Assembly: GCA_027489895.1 (NCBI GenBank) | Contig: JAIXZD010000357.1 | Coordinates: 1-40,809, forward strand | Length of the DNA stretch: 40,809 nt | Direction of reading: 5' to 3' | From: Planctomycetaceae bacterium | Lineage (GTDB): Bacteria; Planctomycetota; Planctomycetia; Planctomycetales; Planctomycetaceae | Part shown: in pieces, positions 23,910 through 34,194 of the stretch | Layout: the number at the start of each line of letters is the position of its first letter | How positions within the stretch are numbered: the first letter of the stretch is position 1 | Notes under the pieces: model-generated | What the model was told of the DNA's origin: nothing | The model's database searches: none | The model's input: the letters and a program-made list of their open reading frames with translations, nothing else | Translations under genes and position numbers: made by a program

Positions 23910-25310
23910 ATGATGACTTCGCCACCGCAAACTGGAAGTGAGACCGCCGGGACGACAACCGCCCAGTGGCAGGCATGGGACACAGCCCATGTCTGGCACC
24001 CCTTCACGCCCATGTCCGAATATGCCGCGGACGGCAATCCGATCATCGCGGCGGCGGAGGGTTTCGAGCTGATCGACACCGATGGACGTCGCTACCTCGA
24101 TGGTGTGTCGAATCTCTGGTGCAACGTCCATGGGCACCACGTGCCAGAACTCGATGCGGCCTTGAAGGACCAGGTGGACCGAGTCGCTCACGGCACGCTC
24201 TTGGGGATGGGCCAGGTCGAATCGGTCGCGCTGGCGCGGGAGCTCGTCACAGTCGCTCCCTCTGGCTTGAACCACGTCTTCTACTCCGACGACGGTTCCA
24301 CGGCGATTGAAGCGGCGCTGAAAATCTCATTCCAGTATCACCTGCAGCGAACCGACCGACCGTCCCGACGACCGCTGTTTGTCGGGTTGCAGAGCGCGTA
24401 CCACGGCGACACGGTGGGCGCGGTGAGTATAGGGGGAATTGCCCGGTTTCACGGGGCCTATGAACCGCTGTTGTTCTCGTCGCTCCGACTGCCTGCGCCT
24501 GCGTATGGTGCGATCCCGAGGGGAGTCTCGGCGGCCGACTGGTTTGCCTTTTGCCATCGCGAATTGGAAACGACGCTCCGCGATCGGCACAAAGAGATCG
24601 CAGCGTTCGTGATTGAACCGCTCGTGCAGATGGCAGGCGGCCTGCTGGTCCATCAGGCGGGCTATCTGGCGCGAGTTCGTGAGTTGACCCTGGCGTTCGA
24701 TATTCCTCTGATTGCCGACGAAGTCGCCGTCGCGTTTGGGCGGTTGGGGACGCTCTTCGCCTGTCCTCAAGAGCAGGTCGCACCCGATCTACTCTGCCTT
24801 TCCAAGGGACTCACCGGGGGATATCTGCCGCTGGCGGCGACGATGGTCACCTCCCCGATCTACGAGGCGTTCCTCGGGCGACCTGAAGCCGGAAAAACCT
24901 TCTACCACGGCCACACGTACACCGGGAACGCGCTCGCTTGTGCGGTCGCGCGTGCGTCCCTGAAGCGGATTGAGACGCACGCCGTTCTCGACAACGCGGC
25001 ACGACTGGGGGCGGCCCTCGAACGACTGCTGACCCCGCTTCGTGAACATCCTCACGTCGGAGACGTCCGCGTCAAAGGATTGGTCGCGGGGATTGAGGTG
25101 GTTCGCGATCGGGCCGCCGAGACGACCTACGCGCCGGCCGAGCGAATCGGGCATCGGATTGTGCTTGCCGCTAGGCGGCGCGGGGTGATGCTGCGTCCAC
25201 TGGGAGACCTCGTCGAAGTGATTCCCGCGCCGGCCATGCCTCCGCAGCTGCTGGAGAGGATCATCGCAGTGGTCGTTGATTCGATCGACGAGGTGACGCA
25301 GACAAGGTGA
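23910..25310 (+). CDS. bioA: Adenosylmethionine-8-amino-7-oxononanoate aminotransferase
   Basis: 466 aa class III PLP aminotransferase of biotin synthesis, converting KAPA to DAPA with SAM as amino donor. BioA-type features are VWHPFTPM near the N-terminus, FYSDDGSTAIEAALK (about 124-138), SAYHGDTVGAVSIGG, LIADEVAVAFGRLG with the cofactor Asp at 270, and LLCLSKGLTGGYLPLA with the Schiff-base lysine at K299, followed by FYHGHTYTGNALACA. No other bio gene is nearby. The frame opens at ATG 23871, but that codon overlaps the divergent glycosyltransferase start; ATG 23910 (or 23913) avoids the clash and still precedes all conserved sequence. Even so the two genes share very little promoter space. 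Confidence 0.92.
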   Translation: MMTSPPQTGSETAGTTTAQWQAWDTAHVWHPFTPMSEYAADGNPIIAAAEGFELIDTDGRRYLDGVSNLWCNVHGHHVPELDAALKDQVDRVAHGTLLGMGQVESVALARELVTVAPSGLNHVFYSDDGSTAIEAALKISFQYHLQRTDRPSRRPLFVGLQSAYHGDTVGAVSIGGIARFHGAYEPLLFSSLRLPAPAYGAIPRGVSAADWFAFCHRELETTLRDRHKEIAAFVIEPLVQMAGGLLVHQAGYLARVRELTLAFDIPLIADEVAVAFGRLGTLFACPQEQVAPDLLCLSKGLTGGYLPLAATMVTSPIYEAFLGRPEAGKTFYHGHTYTGNALACAVARASLKRIETHAVLDNAARLGAALERLLTPLREHPHVGDVRVKGLVAGIEVVRDRAAETTYAPAERIGHRIVLAARRRGVMLRPLGDLVEVIPAPAMPPQLLERIIAVVVDSIDEVTQTR

Positions 25311-25359
25311 CCCCGTCGCGCTGCTGACGCGGGGCACGCTACCGGCTGTTGGAAACAGC
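25311..25359. terminator. Two hairpins between convergent bioA and ftsK
   Basis: The first hairpin pairs CCCCGTC (25311-25317) with GACGCGGGG (25326-25334), with a two-base bulge. The second pairs GCTGTT (25345-25350) with AACAGC (25354-25359) around GGA. They fill most of the 71-base convergent spacer and start directly after the bioA stop. No T-run is present, so bidirectional termination is a reasonable but unproven reading. Confidence 0.45.
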
Positions 25360-25381
25360 ACAGACGATCTGCGTCACGCAA

Positions 25382-27733
<2,352 letters not shown>

Positions 27734-28202
27734 TACCGATCACGCGCCGGAAGGAACAACAAACGTGGGGGAATTCGGTGCAGGCTGATTCACGACGTGC
27801 CCGGAGCGCGACCGGTCTCTCTGGTCTCGCTCAGGGAAATCTACCCCTCCCACACGGGGGCGCCGGGCTGTCCTGCGCAAACCCGTTGCTTTTTGGCATC
27901 GACCTGGCGGATTGCATTCAATCTGTCAGGTAGGGAAACGGGCAGGTTGTCCGGATTGCAGGGCCGGTTGCGATCGAACGGGGCTGTTCGATAAATCAGG
28001 CGACGATGGCCCCGACCTTCATCACCACTTCATGATCGCATGCCACGATTCCTGATCTGGCGGCAGGGGAGTTGGCGTCGGAAAGATTGACACTTCCCCG
28101 CTGACGGGCGTAGCCTCTCACTTGAGGTGGCGGCGTCTGCTTTCCGCATCACGCGTCTCTGTCGATTACGACCGGCCCGCCCCGCGTCTGAAAGGATGAA
28201 TC
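27734..28202. promoter_or_regulatory. Divergent spacer between ftsK and the HlyD-like gene, with candidate promoter and inverted repeat
   Basis: 469 bases without a supported gene. Candidate rightward promoter: TTGCGA (27968-27973), 17-base spacer, ATAAAT (27991-27996), about 205 bases before the adaptor gene. The spacer is almost entirely an inverted repeat, TCGAAC/GTTCGA (27974-27979 and 27986-27991) around GGGGCT, placed as an operator would be between -35 and -10. All of this is inferred from sequence likeness. Confidence 0.35.
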
Positions 28203-29348
28203 GTGCGTTACAGTTCGGCGCTTCGGGTTTCTTGGCTCACCCTCCCGGTAGCCCTTTGCGGGGTTCTGTCGTCCCCGGTGTTGTTCGCACAAGATGAGCA
28301 GCCAGCCGCACCGGCTGCCGCGGCTCCCGTTGAAGAACCGGTGGTCATCAAGCGCGAGCCGCTCACGCTGATCGACGCCCGTACCTACCGGGTTCCGCTC
28401 CAGCTCGATCCGATTCGCAAGCTCGAATTGGTCGCCCCCCACGATGGAGTTGTTCGCTCGATCAGCGGCAAGCCCGGTGGAAAAGTCCCCAAAGAGACCA
28501 GCGTGATTCAGTTGGATGATGCTGCGGCGGCGCTGCGAGTCAAACGCGCAAAGGCGAATCTGCAGGCCGCCAAAATCGAGAAGAAGGTGGCCGATGCGGC
28601 CAAGCAGCCCGACGCGATCGAACTCGCCCAAGCCCGGCTGGAAGCCGTGGAAGCCGAGTTGGCGTTGGAAGAATTGGCGGCGCAGCAACTCGTGTTGCGG
28701 GCTCGATTTGCTGGCGAATTGGCGCGGATCAATGTCAGTGAAGGCGACTACGTCCGCCAGGGACAGGTGCTTGCGGTTCTGACTGACTCGACGAAACTGC
28801 AGGTGGAGCTGCCGGTGGATCGCGATTCGGCCAAAGTTGGTGGACCGATCAAGTTCCAGGTGGAAGCGGTGGACATGGAAGGCAAGATTTCGGCGGTAAT
28901 GCCGCTGGCGGCCCGGTTCGACCCCCTCCGTGAGCTGTCGGAAGGGCTGGTCTCCGTGCTGGTCGAGATCGACAATGCGGGCGGCAAACAGTTCGCCGGA
29001 CAGGGCGTCTTCACCTCGCTCATTCCCAACTCGACGGTGGCACAGATTCCCGCCGGCGCGGTGGCGAATCTGCCCGACGGGAACCGGAAGGTCCAGGTCC
29101 TTCGGGACAATATTGTCCGTACGCTGCCGGTCATTGCGCACAGCCGCGTGGGGACCGAGTCGGTCTGGGTCTCGGGGCCGTTCAAGCGTGGCGACGAGCT
29201 GGTCGTCAGCACGTCGAAGGAACTGGCCGACGGCACTCCTGTCCGGCCGGCAGCGACCCAGCCTGTTGCGGCTGGTGCTCCCGCTGCGGCGGCTCCGGCA
29301 GCGGCTGGTGCGCCGGCCAAGAAGCCCGCTGCGGTGGATGCGTTCTAG
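28203..29348 (+). CDS. Periplasmic adaptor (HlyD/RND membrane-fusion family)
   Basis: 381 aa exported protein. A signal peptide ends near VLFAQ, followed by an Ala/Pro/Glu stretch. The first lipoyl half is LELVAPHDGVVRSISGKPGGKV (about 74-95). Residues about 106-165 form a charged coiled coil with heptad spacing (RVKRAKANLQAAKIEKKV and later ELAQARLEAVEAELALEEL). The second lipoyl half is LRARFAGELARINVSEGDYVRQGQVL (about 165-190), then beta-barrel and membrane-proximal domains, and an Ala/Pro/Lys-rich tail. Such adaptors bridge an inner-membrane pump to an outer channel, but no pump gene adjoins it, so the partner is unknown. The GTG at 28203 has AAAGGA six bases upstream; the ATG at 28196 is out of frame. 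Confidence 0.85.
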   Translation: MRYSSALRVSWLTLPVALCGVLSSPVLFAQDEQPAAPAAAAPVEEPVVIKREPLTLIDARTYRVPLQLDPIRKLELVAPHDGVVRSISGKPGGKVPKETSVIQLDDAAAALRVKRAKANLQAAKIEKKVADAAKQPDAIELAQARLEAVEAELALEELAAQQLVLRARFAGELARINVSEGDYVRQGQVLAVLTDSTKLQVELPVDRDSAKVGGPIKFQVEAVDMEGKISAVMPLAARFDPLRELSEGLVSVLVEIDNAGGKQFAGQGVFTSLIPNSTVAQIPAGAVANLPDGNRKVQVLRDNIVRTLPVIAHSRVGTESVWVSGPFKRGDELVVSTSKELADGTPVRPAATQPVAAGAPAAAAPAAAGAPAKKPAAVDAF

Positions 29349-29425
29349 CCGATGCATCGCCCGTCGCGGCGGGTGCAATTGCTCGACAGAGTGACAGCGT
29401 CGACAACACGGACGTGCGACGAATG

Positions 29426-29443
29426 GGAACGCTCACGCGTTCC
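29426..29443 (-). repeat. CGTGAG-loop hairpin (copy 3, minus orientation)
   Basis: GGAACG (29426-29431), loop CTCACG, CGTTCC (29438-29443). On the minus strand it reads GTAGCGGAACGCGTGAGC followed by GTTCC, so the upstream GTAGC flank is shared with copies 4, 5 and (as GTAGCCG) 6. It lies between convergent genes. Confidence 0.75.
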
Positions 29444-29485
29444 GCTACAACTGACGTTGCGGCTGAATCGGCAGTCTCGGTGGGA

Positions 29486-29746
29486 CTACGCCTGCCGTCG
29501 GGGCAGGGCGGCGGCGTACAGCATTGTCACGGTTCCGATCGACATCATGCTGAACGCGGCCCAGTCGGGCGGATCGAACACCGCTTTGCTGTCGGGCGTC
29601 TGAGCAGAGAACAGGCCCCGGAACCCTTCCATCTGGGAGGCATCGGGGCGGACGTTCAGTACGACCTTATCGACAAGCAGGAAGCTGCCTCCCACCAGAG
29701 AGACAAACAGTCCCATTGCGAAGAACGTGGCCCGTACCATCGTCAC
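29486..29746 (-). CDS. Small two-helix membrane protein, function unknown
   Basis: 86 aa (84 aa from the inner ATG at 29740). There are two hydrophobic segments: FFAMGLFVSLVGGSFLLVD near the N-terminus and FSMMSIGTVTMLYAAALP near the C-terminus. A polar loop of about 35 residues with VRPDASQMEGFRGLF and VFDPPDWAA separates them. The loop would lie outside, with both ends inside. An AGGACA motif stands eight bases before ATG 29740, so that start is preferred. I recognise no family. The predicted topology and start signal support a real gene; it could be a small accessory subunit or envelope protein. A CGTGAG hairpin lies on each side (29426 and 29898). Confidence 0.6.
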   Translation of the reverse strand: MTMVRATFFAMGLFVSLVGGSFLLVDKVVLNVRPDASQMEGFRGLFSAQTPDSKAVFDPPDWAAFSMMSIGTVTMLYAAALPRRQA

Positions 29747-29895
29747 TGTCCTGTTCCAGAGCCTTCAGGTCGCCTTGTCCCGGTGCGACCCCTGAAACAG
29801 TTATCGTCGAAATGCGACGCCACAACCTCGCCCGAGCGGACAGCATCCGCCCGTTTCGCCAGCCGATACAACCGGACCGCCCCCGCAATGCTGTA

Positions 29896-29917
29896 GCGGA
29901 ACTTGTGAGAGTTCCGC
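29896..29917 (+). repeat. CGTGAG-loop hairpin (copy 4, TGTGAG variant)
   Basis: GCGGAACT (29896-29903), loop TGTGAG, AGTTCCGC (29910-29917): an 8-bp perfect stem preceded by the family flank GTA. It lies between two leftward genes, 150 bases upstream of the small membrane protein. Confidence 0.75.
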
Positions 29918-29969
29918 CGCGAGACGCGCTCGACGAGGCCAGTGTCCGAACTCTGCGGCAGTCAGACAG

Positions 29970-30518
29970 TTACGTTCCAGGCACCGCCGTGGGCGGAGCA
30001 GCTGGGGCGACTCCCATCGGAACCGGGACGGGCGAGATCGTCACGCCGGGGACCGGAGGCGACTCTTTGAACGAGCTTTGCGGCATCGGCGTGGGCGACA
30101 GGACCGGGGCGCCGTAGACAGGGTCGCCAAACGTTTGCGGCGTGCCTTCGATCACGCCCCCATCAATCATCTCGCCCTGAATCACATCCCCCTGAATGAT
30201 CTGTCCCTGATACGGGTTGCCCTGCATGACCGGGGCACCCATCGTGCCACAGCTCGAGCAGCTTCCGCCGCTCACCCCACCGGCCGGCAGCATGTTGCCC
30301 CCAGCGACGCCACAGCAGGCATCCATCGGCTGGCAACAGGGATCACAATTGCGACCACCAAGAGCAGACAACATCGACCCGCCACCCCAACCCCCGCCAC
30401 AGCCGGAGGCATCGACGCAGTCATACCCGCCGTATCCGCCGCAAGGCATGCTGCAGCAACCCGTTGCGGCGAGAACCAAAACTCCGAGGGCGAGGACGTG
30501 GCAGTGGGACAAACGCAT
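29970..30518 (-). CDS. Cys/Gly-rich lipoprotein with pentapeptide repeat
   Basis: 182 aa. The N-terminus MRLSHCHVLALGVLVLAATGC is a lipoprotein-type signal with acylation Cys 21. The mature N-terminal half is Gly-rich with 12 Cys (21, 22, 26, 34, 40, 58, 61, 62, 68, 69, 87, 90), several in CC or CxxC pairs. Residues 99-128 form six consecutive pentads: QGNPY, QGQII, QGDVI, QGEMI, DGGVI, EGTPQ. The C-terminal 50 residues are Pro/Val-rich. The open frame extends to 30611, but ATG 30518 has a GGAAGG Shine-Dalgarno eight bases upstream and begins the signal peptide. I know no characterised homologue; a cross-linked envelope or surface component is a guess. Confidence 0.7.
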   Translation of the reverse strand: MRLSHCHVLALGVLVLAATGCCSMPCGGYGGYDCVDASGCGGGWGGGSMLSALGGRNCDPCCQPMDACCGVAGGNMLPAGGVSGGSCSSCGTMGAPVMQGNPYQGQIIQGDVIQGEMIDGGVIEGTPQTFGDPVYGAPVLSPTPMPQSSFKESPPVPGVTISPVPVPMGVAPAAPPTAVPGT

Positions 30519-30617
30519 GATGTCGACCTTCCGTGGCAGGCGGCGAACCGTCTTGGGTTGAAGCGGCGATCGCGCCATGCCTCCCCTAGACTCCTTCTCC
30601 TTGGAATTCATCGGCAG

Positions 30618-30652
30618 AATCGGTTCAACCCTTTAAGTTGACCCGACCGATT
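30618..30652. promoter_or_regulatory. Long inverted repeat upstream of the Cys-rich lipoprotein
   Basis: AATCGGT-TCAAC (30618-30629) pairs with GTTGA (30637-30641) and ACCGATT (30646-30652); the only interruption is a four-base CCCG bulge on the right arm, and the loop is seven bases. It lies about 100 bases upstream of the lipoprotein ATG. An operator or a leader hairpin is possible; no T-run follows on either strand. Confidence 0.4.
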
Positions 30653-30753
30653 TCCTCGGAAGATTTTGCCACGGTTCAACGCTCGAGTCGCCTGGCCTGG
30701 GAGCGGCCCGCATTGATAGCGGGGCTTTCGATGGTCGCCGGAGTTGGTTGAGA

Positions 30754-30792
30754 GCGGGAATTGCCCGCCCTCCGGGCACTAACGCTTCCCGG
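30754..30792 (-). repeat. Intergenic palindrome, GAAGCGT family (copy 3, minus orientation)
   Basis: On the minus strand the arm reads GGAAGCGTTAGTGCCC (30789-30774). The outer stem is CGGGA (30755-30759) with TCCCG (30787-30791), and an inner stem GCCCG (30763-30767) pairs with CGGGC (30773-30777). Confidence 0.55.
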
Positions 30793-30989
30793 GCTCACGA
30801 CGACGACGGTTGCCCCGGCAGCCGGTTCCTGCACGCCTCATCGCGGCTGCCTTGCTGGCGAACCTTGCCCTGCGCGCGGTGAACTGCAACACTTCGGGTC
30901 AGGGAGCAGGCTGGGGAAATGGTCACGGGGGAGTCGTGATGCGGCCCGGTCGATCGCCATCTGGTATTAGCCGAAGGGATTCAGCCGTT

Positions 30990-33023
30990 ATGGTAGAGCG
31001 TCCGGTCGTACAACTGCGTTTGCCCCCATCCCTCTGGGCCATCCTTTTCGCTTTGGTGGCCAGTCAGCCCTGGCTGGCAGGATGCGGGCCAGCCACCACT
31101 CCGACTGAGTCGACAACCACTCAAGGCCCCGACGCCACTCCGAGTTCGACACCGCCGACCGGTGGAGCCACTGGTTCCTCCGAGACAACCAAAAGTACAC
31201 CGGCCGCGGCAAGCGCCGAACCGGCTTCGGAAGAACTCGTCCCGTACGATCCGCCACCATTGGCAGAACTCGACGCCAAGGCCGGCTGGATCGATCAAAC
31301 GGTCGGCGATTCGCTCGCCATGTGGAAGGCAGAGCTCGCGCAGACCAAGCCGATCTGCACCGTGGAAGAAGCGCTCTCCTTGGAGAACGACTCCAACGAG
31401 AAGAATGCGAAGATCCTGTCGGCGCTTGGCCGTCAGCCGGCATCGGACAGTGAAGTCGACTACGACGCCACGTTCAACCGGCATTTCGGTCGCGACGTGA
31501 AGAGCACGAACCCGATCATGATCAGCGCGACCGAGGAATTCGACGTCGCGGGCTTGATGGGGTTTGGCTTGTTCGGGGCCGATTGGCGGTTCAACCCCAT
31601 GGCCAGCAAAGACACTGTCGTGTCGTGGCAGACCAGCGCCGATCGGATGATGGATAAAGTCGTGATGCGGAAGGACTGCACCTGGTCCGATGGCAAGCCG
31701 ATTACCGCGCACGACGTGGTCTTCAGCTTTCAGACGATCATGAATCCCAAGGTGCCCGTCCCGGCGATGCGAGGCGGAACCGACAAGCTTCGCTGGGTCC
31801 ACGCCTACGACGACTACACGCTGGTTTATTTCCACAAGGAAGCGCTGGCAACGAACGTCTGGAACCTCAGTTTCACGGTGATTCCCAAGCACATCTACGG
31901 CGAATCGATCAAGGAAGATGTCACGCTGCAAGACAGCCCGACTCACGTGAAGTACGAGAATGAACCGGTGAGTGGCGGTCCCTACGTGCTGTCCAAGCGT
32001 GTTCGCGGCCAGGAAATCGTGATGACCCGTCGTGACGACTGGTACATTGTCAACGGTCAACAGGTGCGTGATAAGCCGTACTTCAAAGAGATTCGCTTCC
32101 GCGTCATCACCGACCCGAACACGGCGCTATTGGCCCTGAAGACCGGGGAACTCGATGAGATGATGCTGCTGCCCGAAATGTGGCAGACACAAACGAGCGG
32201 CGAAGAGTTCTACAAGTACGCCACGAAAGCGCATGGACCGGAATGGACCTCGTTCCATTTCGCCTGGAACACGAAATCGCCGTTCTTCAGCGACCTGCGT
32301 GTGCGGCAGGCTATGGCGTACCTCTTCGACTACGACGAAATGCTCGGCAAGCTGTTCCATGGGTTATATCGCCAGTCGGCCGGCCCATTTCCGTCGGATG
32401 CCTGGTGGGCCCCCAAGCCGTACCCAGAGCCATTCAAACGCAACATCGACAAGGCCGAAGAACTGCTCGACGCCGCTGGCTGGGTGGATGACGACGGCGA
32501 CGGCGTTCGCGAGAAAGTGATCGACGGCAAGCCAACGAAGTTCGAGTTCAGCATCATTTGTCCCAGTGCGCCCGAGCGAGTTCAGCTCTGCACGCTCCTC
32601 AAGGAGTGTCTCGACCAGGTCGGGATCGTCTGCAACGTGAAGCCGCTGGAGGGCACTGTCCTGATCCAGAAACTGATGGATAAAGATTTTCAGGCGGCCT
32701 TTGGCGGCTGGGGGACGGGTTCCGACCCGGACACCTCAGAAAACCTCTGGAAGACGGGTGAGCCGCGAAACTACAGCTCATTCTCCAACCCCGAAGTCGA
32801 CGAACTGTTCGCCGCCGGTCGCCGCGAATTTGATCGGGAGAAGCGGGCCGTGGTGTACGGCCGGATTCACAACCTCGTGTTCGAAGCCCAGCCTTACACC
32901 TGGCTGTACACCCGCAATTCGTTCTACGCGTTCAGCAAACAACTGCGGGGCTACGCGTTCAGCCCGCGTGGGCCGTACAACTACGGACCGGGCCTCTCGG
33001 CGATTTACAAGGTCAAGAAGTGA
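30990..33023 (+). CDS. Peptide/nickel-type ABC substrate-binding lipoprotein (SBP family 5)
   Basis: 677 aa. The signal peptide LWAILFALVASQPWLAGC gives acylation Cys 32, followed by about 45 residues of Thr/Ser/Pro linker. The family 5 domain shows CTWSDGKPITAHDVVFSFQTI, the hallmark of Dpp/Opp/Nik binding proteins, then RVITDPNTALLALKTGELDEM, DLRVRQAMAYLFDYDEML and LLDAAGWVDDDGDGVREK. The C-terminal lobe has FQAAFGGWGTGSDPDTSENLW. It should capture oligopeptides or similar solutes outside the inner membrane and pass them to the two permeases downstream. The open frame extends back to 30810, but ATG 30990 starts the export signal and follows an AAGGGA motif. Members of this group resemble YejA-type proteins; the ligand is unknown. 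Confidence 0.9.
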   Translation: MVERPVVQLRLPPSLWAILFALVASQPWLAGCGPATTPTESTTTQGPDATPSSTPPTGGATGSSETTKSTPAAASAEPASEELVPYDPPPLAELDAKAGWIDQTVGDSLAMWKAELAQTKPICTVEEALSLENDSNEKNAKILSALGRQPASDSEVDYDATFNRHFGRDVKSTNPIMISATEEFDVAGLMGFGLFGADWRFNPMASKDTVVSWQTSADRMMDKVVMRKDCTWSDGKPITAHDVVFSFQTIMNPKVPVPAMRGGTDKLRWVHAYDDYTLVYFHKEALATNVWNLSFTVIPKHIYGESIKEDVTLQDSPTHVKYENEPVSGGPYVLSKRVRGQEIVMTRRDDWYIVNGQQVRDKPYFKEIRFRVITDPNTALLALKTGELDEMMLLPEMWQTQTSGEEFYKYATKAHGPEWTSFHFAWNTKSPFFSDLRVRQAMAYLFDYDEMLGKLFHGLYRQSAGPFPSDAWWAPKPYPEPFKRNIDKAEELLDAAGWVDDDGDGVREKVIDGKPTKFEFSIICPSAPERVQLCTLLKECLDQVGIVCNVKPLEGTVLIQKLMDKDFQAAFGGWGTGSDPDTSENLWKTGEPRNYSSFSNPEVDELFAAGRREFDREKRAVVYGRIHNLVFEAQPYTWLYTRNSFYAFSKQLRGYAFSPRGPYNYGPGLSAIYKVKK

Positions 33024-33140
33024 GACGAGGGCTTGGCGTTTGGCCTGGCTGAGGATTGGAAGGTTGAGCCCGTGAGCTCTCGCGAAGCCAGCGGGATGCG
33101 AGTGGGCGACCGCATTTGGGTGCCATAACGTTCGGGTGCG

Positions 33141-34121
33141 ATGACTACCTACCTCGTTCGCCGCGTGCTTCTGGGACTGGTGACGCTCACGCTCATCACG
33201 TTCCTGATTTACGGCCTGATCCGCAGCATGCCGGGCGATCCGGTCGCGATCTTTGCCGGGAGCGAAGACCCCAGCAAAAAGATCAAACAGGAAGACCTCG
33301 ACCGGATGCGGGCCTCCTACGGCCTCGACAAGCCCTGGTACCAGGCCTATTTCCTGTGGGTGGGGAATGTCGCTCAGGGGGACCTGGGCCGCTCGATTTC
33401 GCGGAAACAGCCGGTCACCCGGCTGATCGCGGAACGAATCGGGCCGACACTCTTGCTGTCGATCACCTCGCTCACGCTGACCTACATCCTCTCGATCCCG
33501 CTCGGACTGTACGCGAGCGTCCGTAGCGGCAAGGCGGATGAGCGGATCAGCAGTACCTTGCTGTTCGTGCTCTATTCGTTCCCCGCCTTCGTGGCGGCGT
33601 TGTTCCTGCAGATCGAGTTTGCCGTGCGCAACGACTGGCTCCCGCTGTTTGGAATGGTGAGCGACAACTACGCCAGCCTCTCGTTCGGGGGAAAAGTCTG
33701 GGATATCGCGCGACACGCAATTCTGCCGGTCGTCTGTTCGACCTACGGCAGCCTCGCCTATTACAGCCGGTTCATCCGGGCGACGATGCAGGAGACACTG
33801 CGGCAGGACTACATTCGTACGGCTCGGGCCAAAGGCGTCGCTCCCGGCCGTGTGCTGGCCGTGCATGCGTTTCGAAACACGCTGATTCCGCTGGTGACGC
33901 TGTTGGGGCTGATGCTCCCCGCGGTTCTCAGTGGCTCGGTGATTCTCGAACAGATCTTTTCCTGGCCAGGAATGGGCCGTCTGTTTTTCGAGGCGATCAG
34001 CGAACGAGATTACCCCACGATCATGGGGCTGGCGTTGATGTTTTCCATCCTCACCCTCGCAGGTCAGTTGCTGGCCGACGTGCTGTATGCGGTCGTTGAT
34101 CCGCGAATCAGCTATCAGTAG
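33141..34121 (+). CDS. ABC transporter permease, DppB/YejB type
   Basis: 326 aa inner-membrane permease. The first helix with RRVLLGLVTLTLITFLIYGL and the GDPVAIFAG stretch are typical of DppB-like subunits, as are GLDKPWYQAYFLWVGNVAQGDLGRS, the TLLLSITSLTLTYILSIPLG segment, and the ATPase-contact EAA loop DYIRTARAKGVAPGRVLAVHAFRNTLIPLV. Six hydrophobic segments are visible. It follows the binding-protein gene by 117 bases and precedes the second permease by 73 bases; the three form one operon. No Shine-Dalgarno is evident before ATG 33141. Confidence 0.93.
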   Translation: MTTYLVRRVLLGLVTLTLITFLIYGLIRSMPGDPVAIFAGSEDPSKKIKQEDLDRMRASYGLDKPWYQAYFLWVGNVAQGDLGRSISRKQPVTRLIAERIGPTLLLSITSLTLTYILSIPLGLYASVRSGKADERISSTLLFVLYSFPAFVAALFLQIEFAVRNDWLPLFGMVSDNYASLSFGGKVWDIARHAILPVVCSTYGSLAYYSRFIRATMQETLRQDYIRTARAKGVAPGRVLAVHAFRNTLIPLVTLLGLMLPAVLSGSVILEQIFSWPGMGRLFFEAISERDYPTIMGLALMFSILTLAGQLLADVLYAVVDPRISYQ

Positions 34122-34194
34122 GCCAATCTCAGTCGTCCGAGCGGAGCGGCCTGGCGTTTTCCTTGAAGTACCGGTTCATTAATTCGAGTCAGCT

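Larger units (their letters stand above)
30519..30989. other. Divergent spacer between the Cys-rich lipoprotein and the ABC binding protein
   Basis: 471 bases without a supported gene. An upstream extension of the binding-protein frame (from 30810) lacks export features and is not counted. The spacer holds a long inverted repeat (30618-30652) and a GAAGCGT-family palindrome (30754-30792), both listed separately. Confidence 0.45.

Noticed and set aside
33066-33079. GAGC-CCGTGA-GCTC in the spacer between the binding protein and first permease
   Set aside because: It contains CGTGAG, but the perfect stem is only four bases and is out of register with the hairpin family; it may be a decayed copy but does not meet the pattern.
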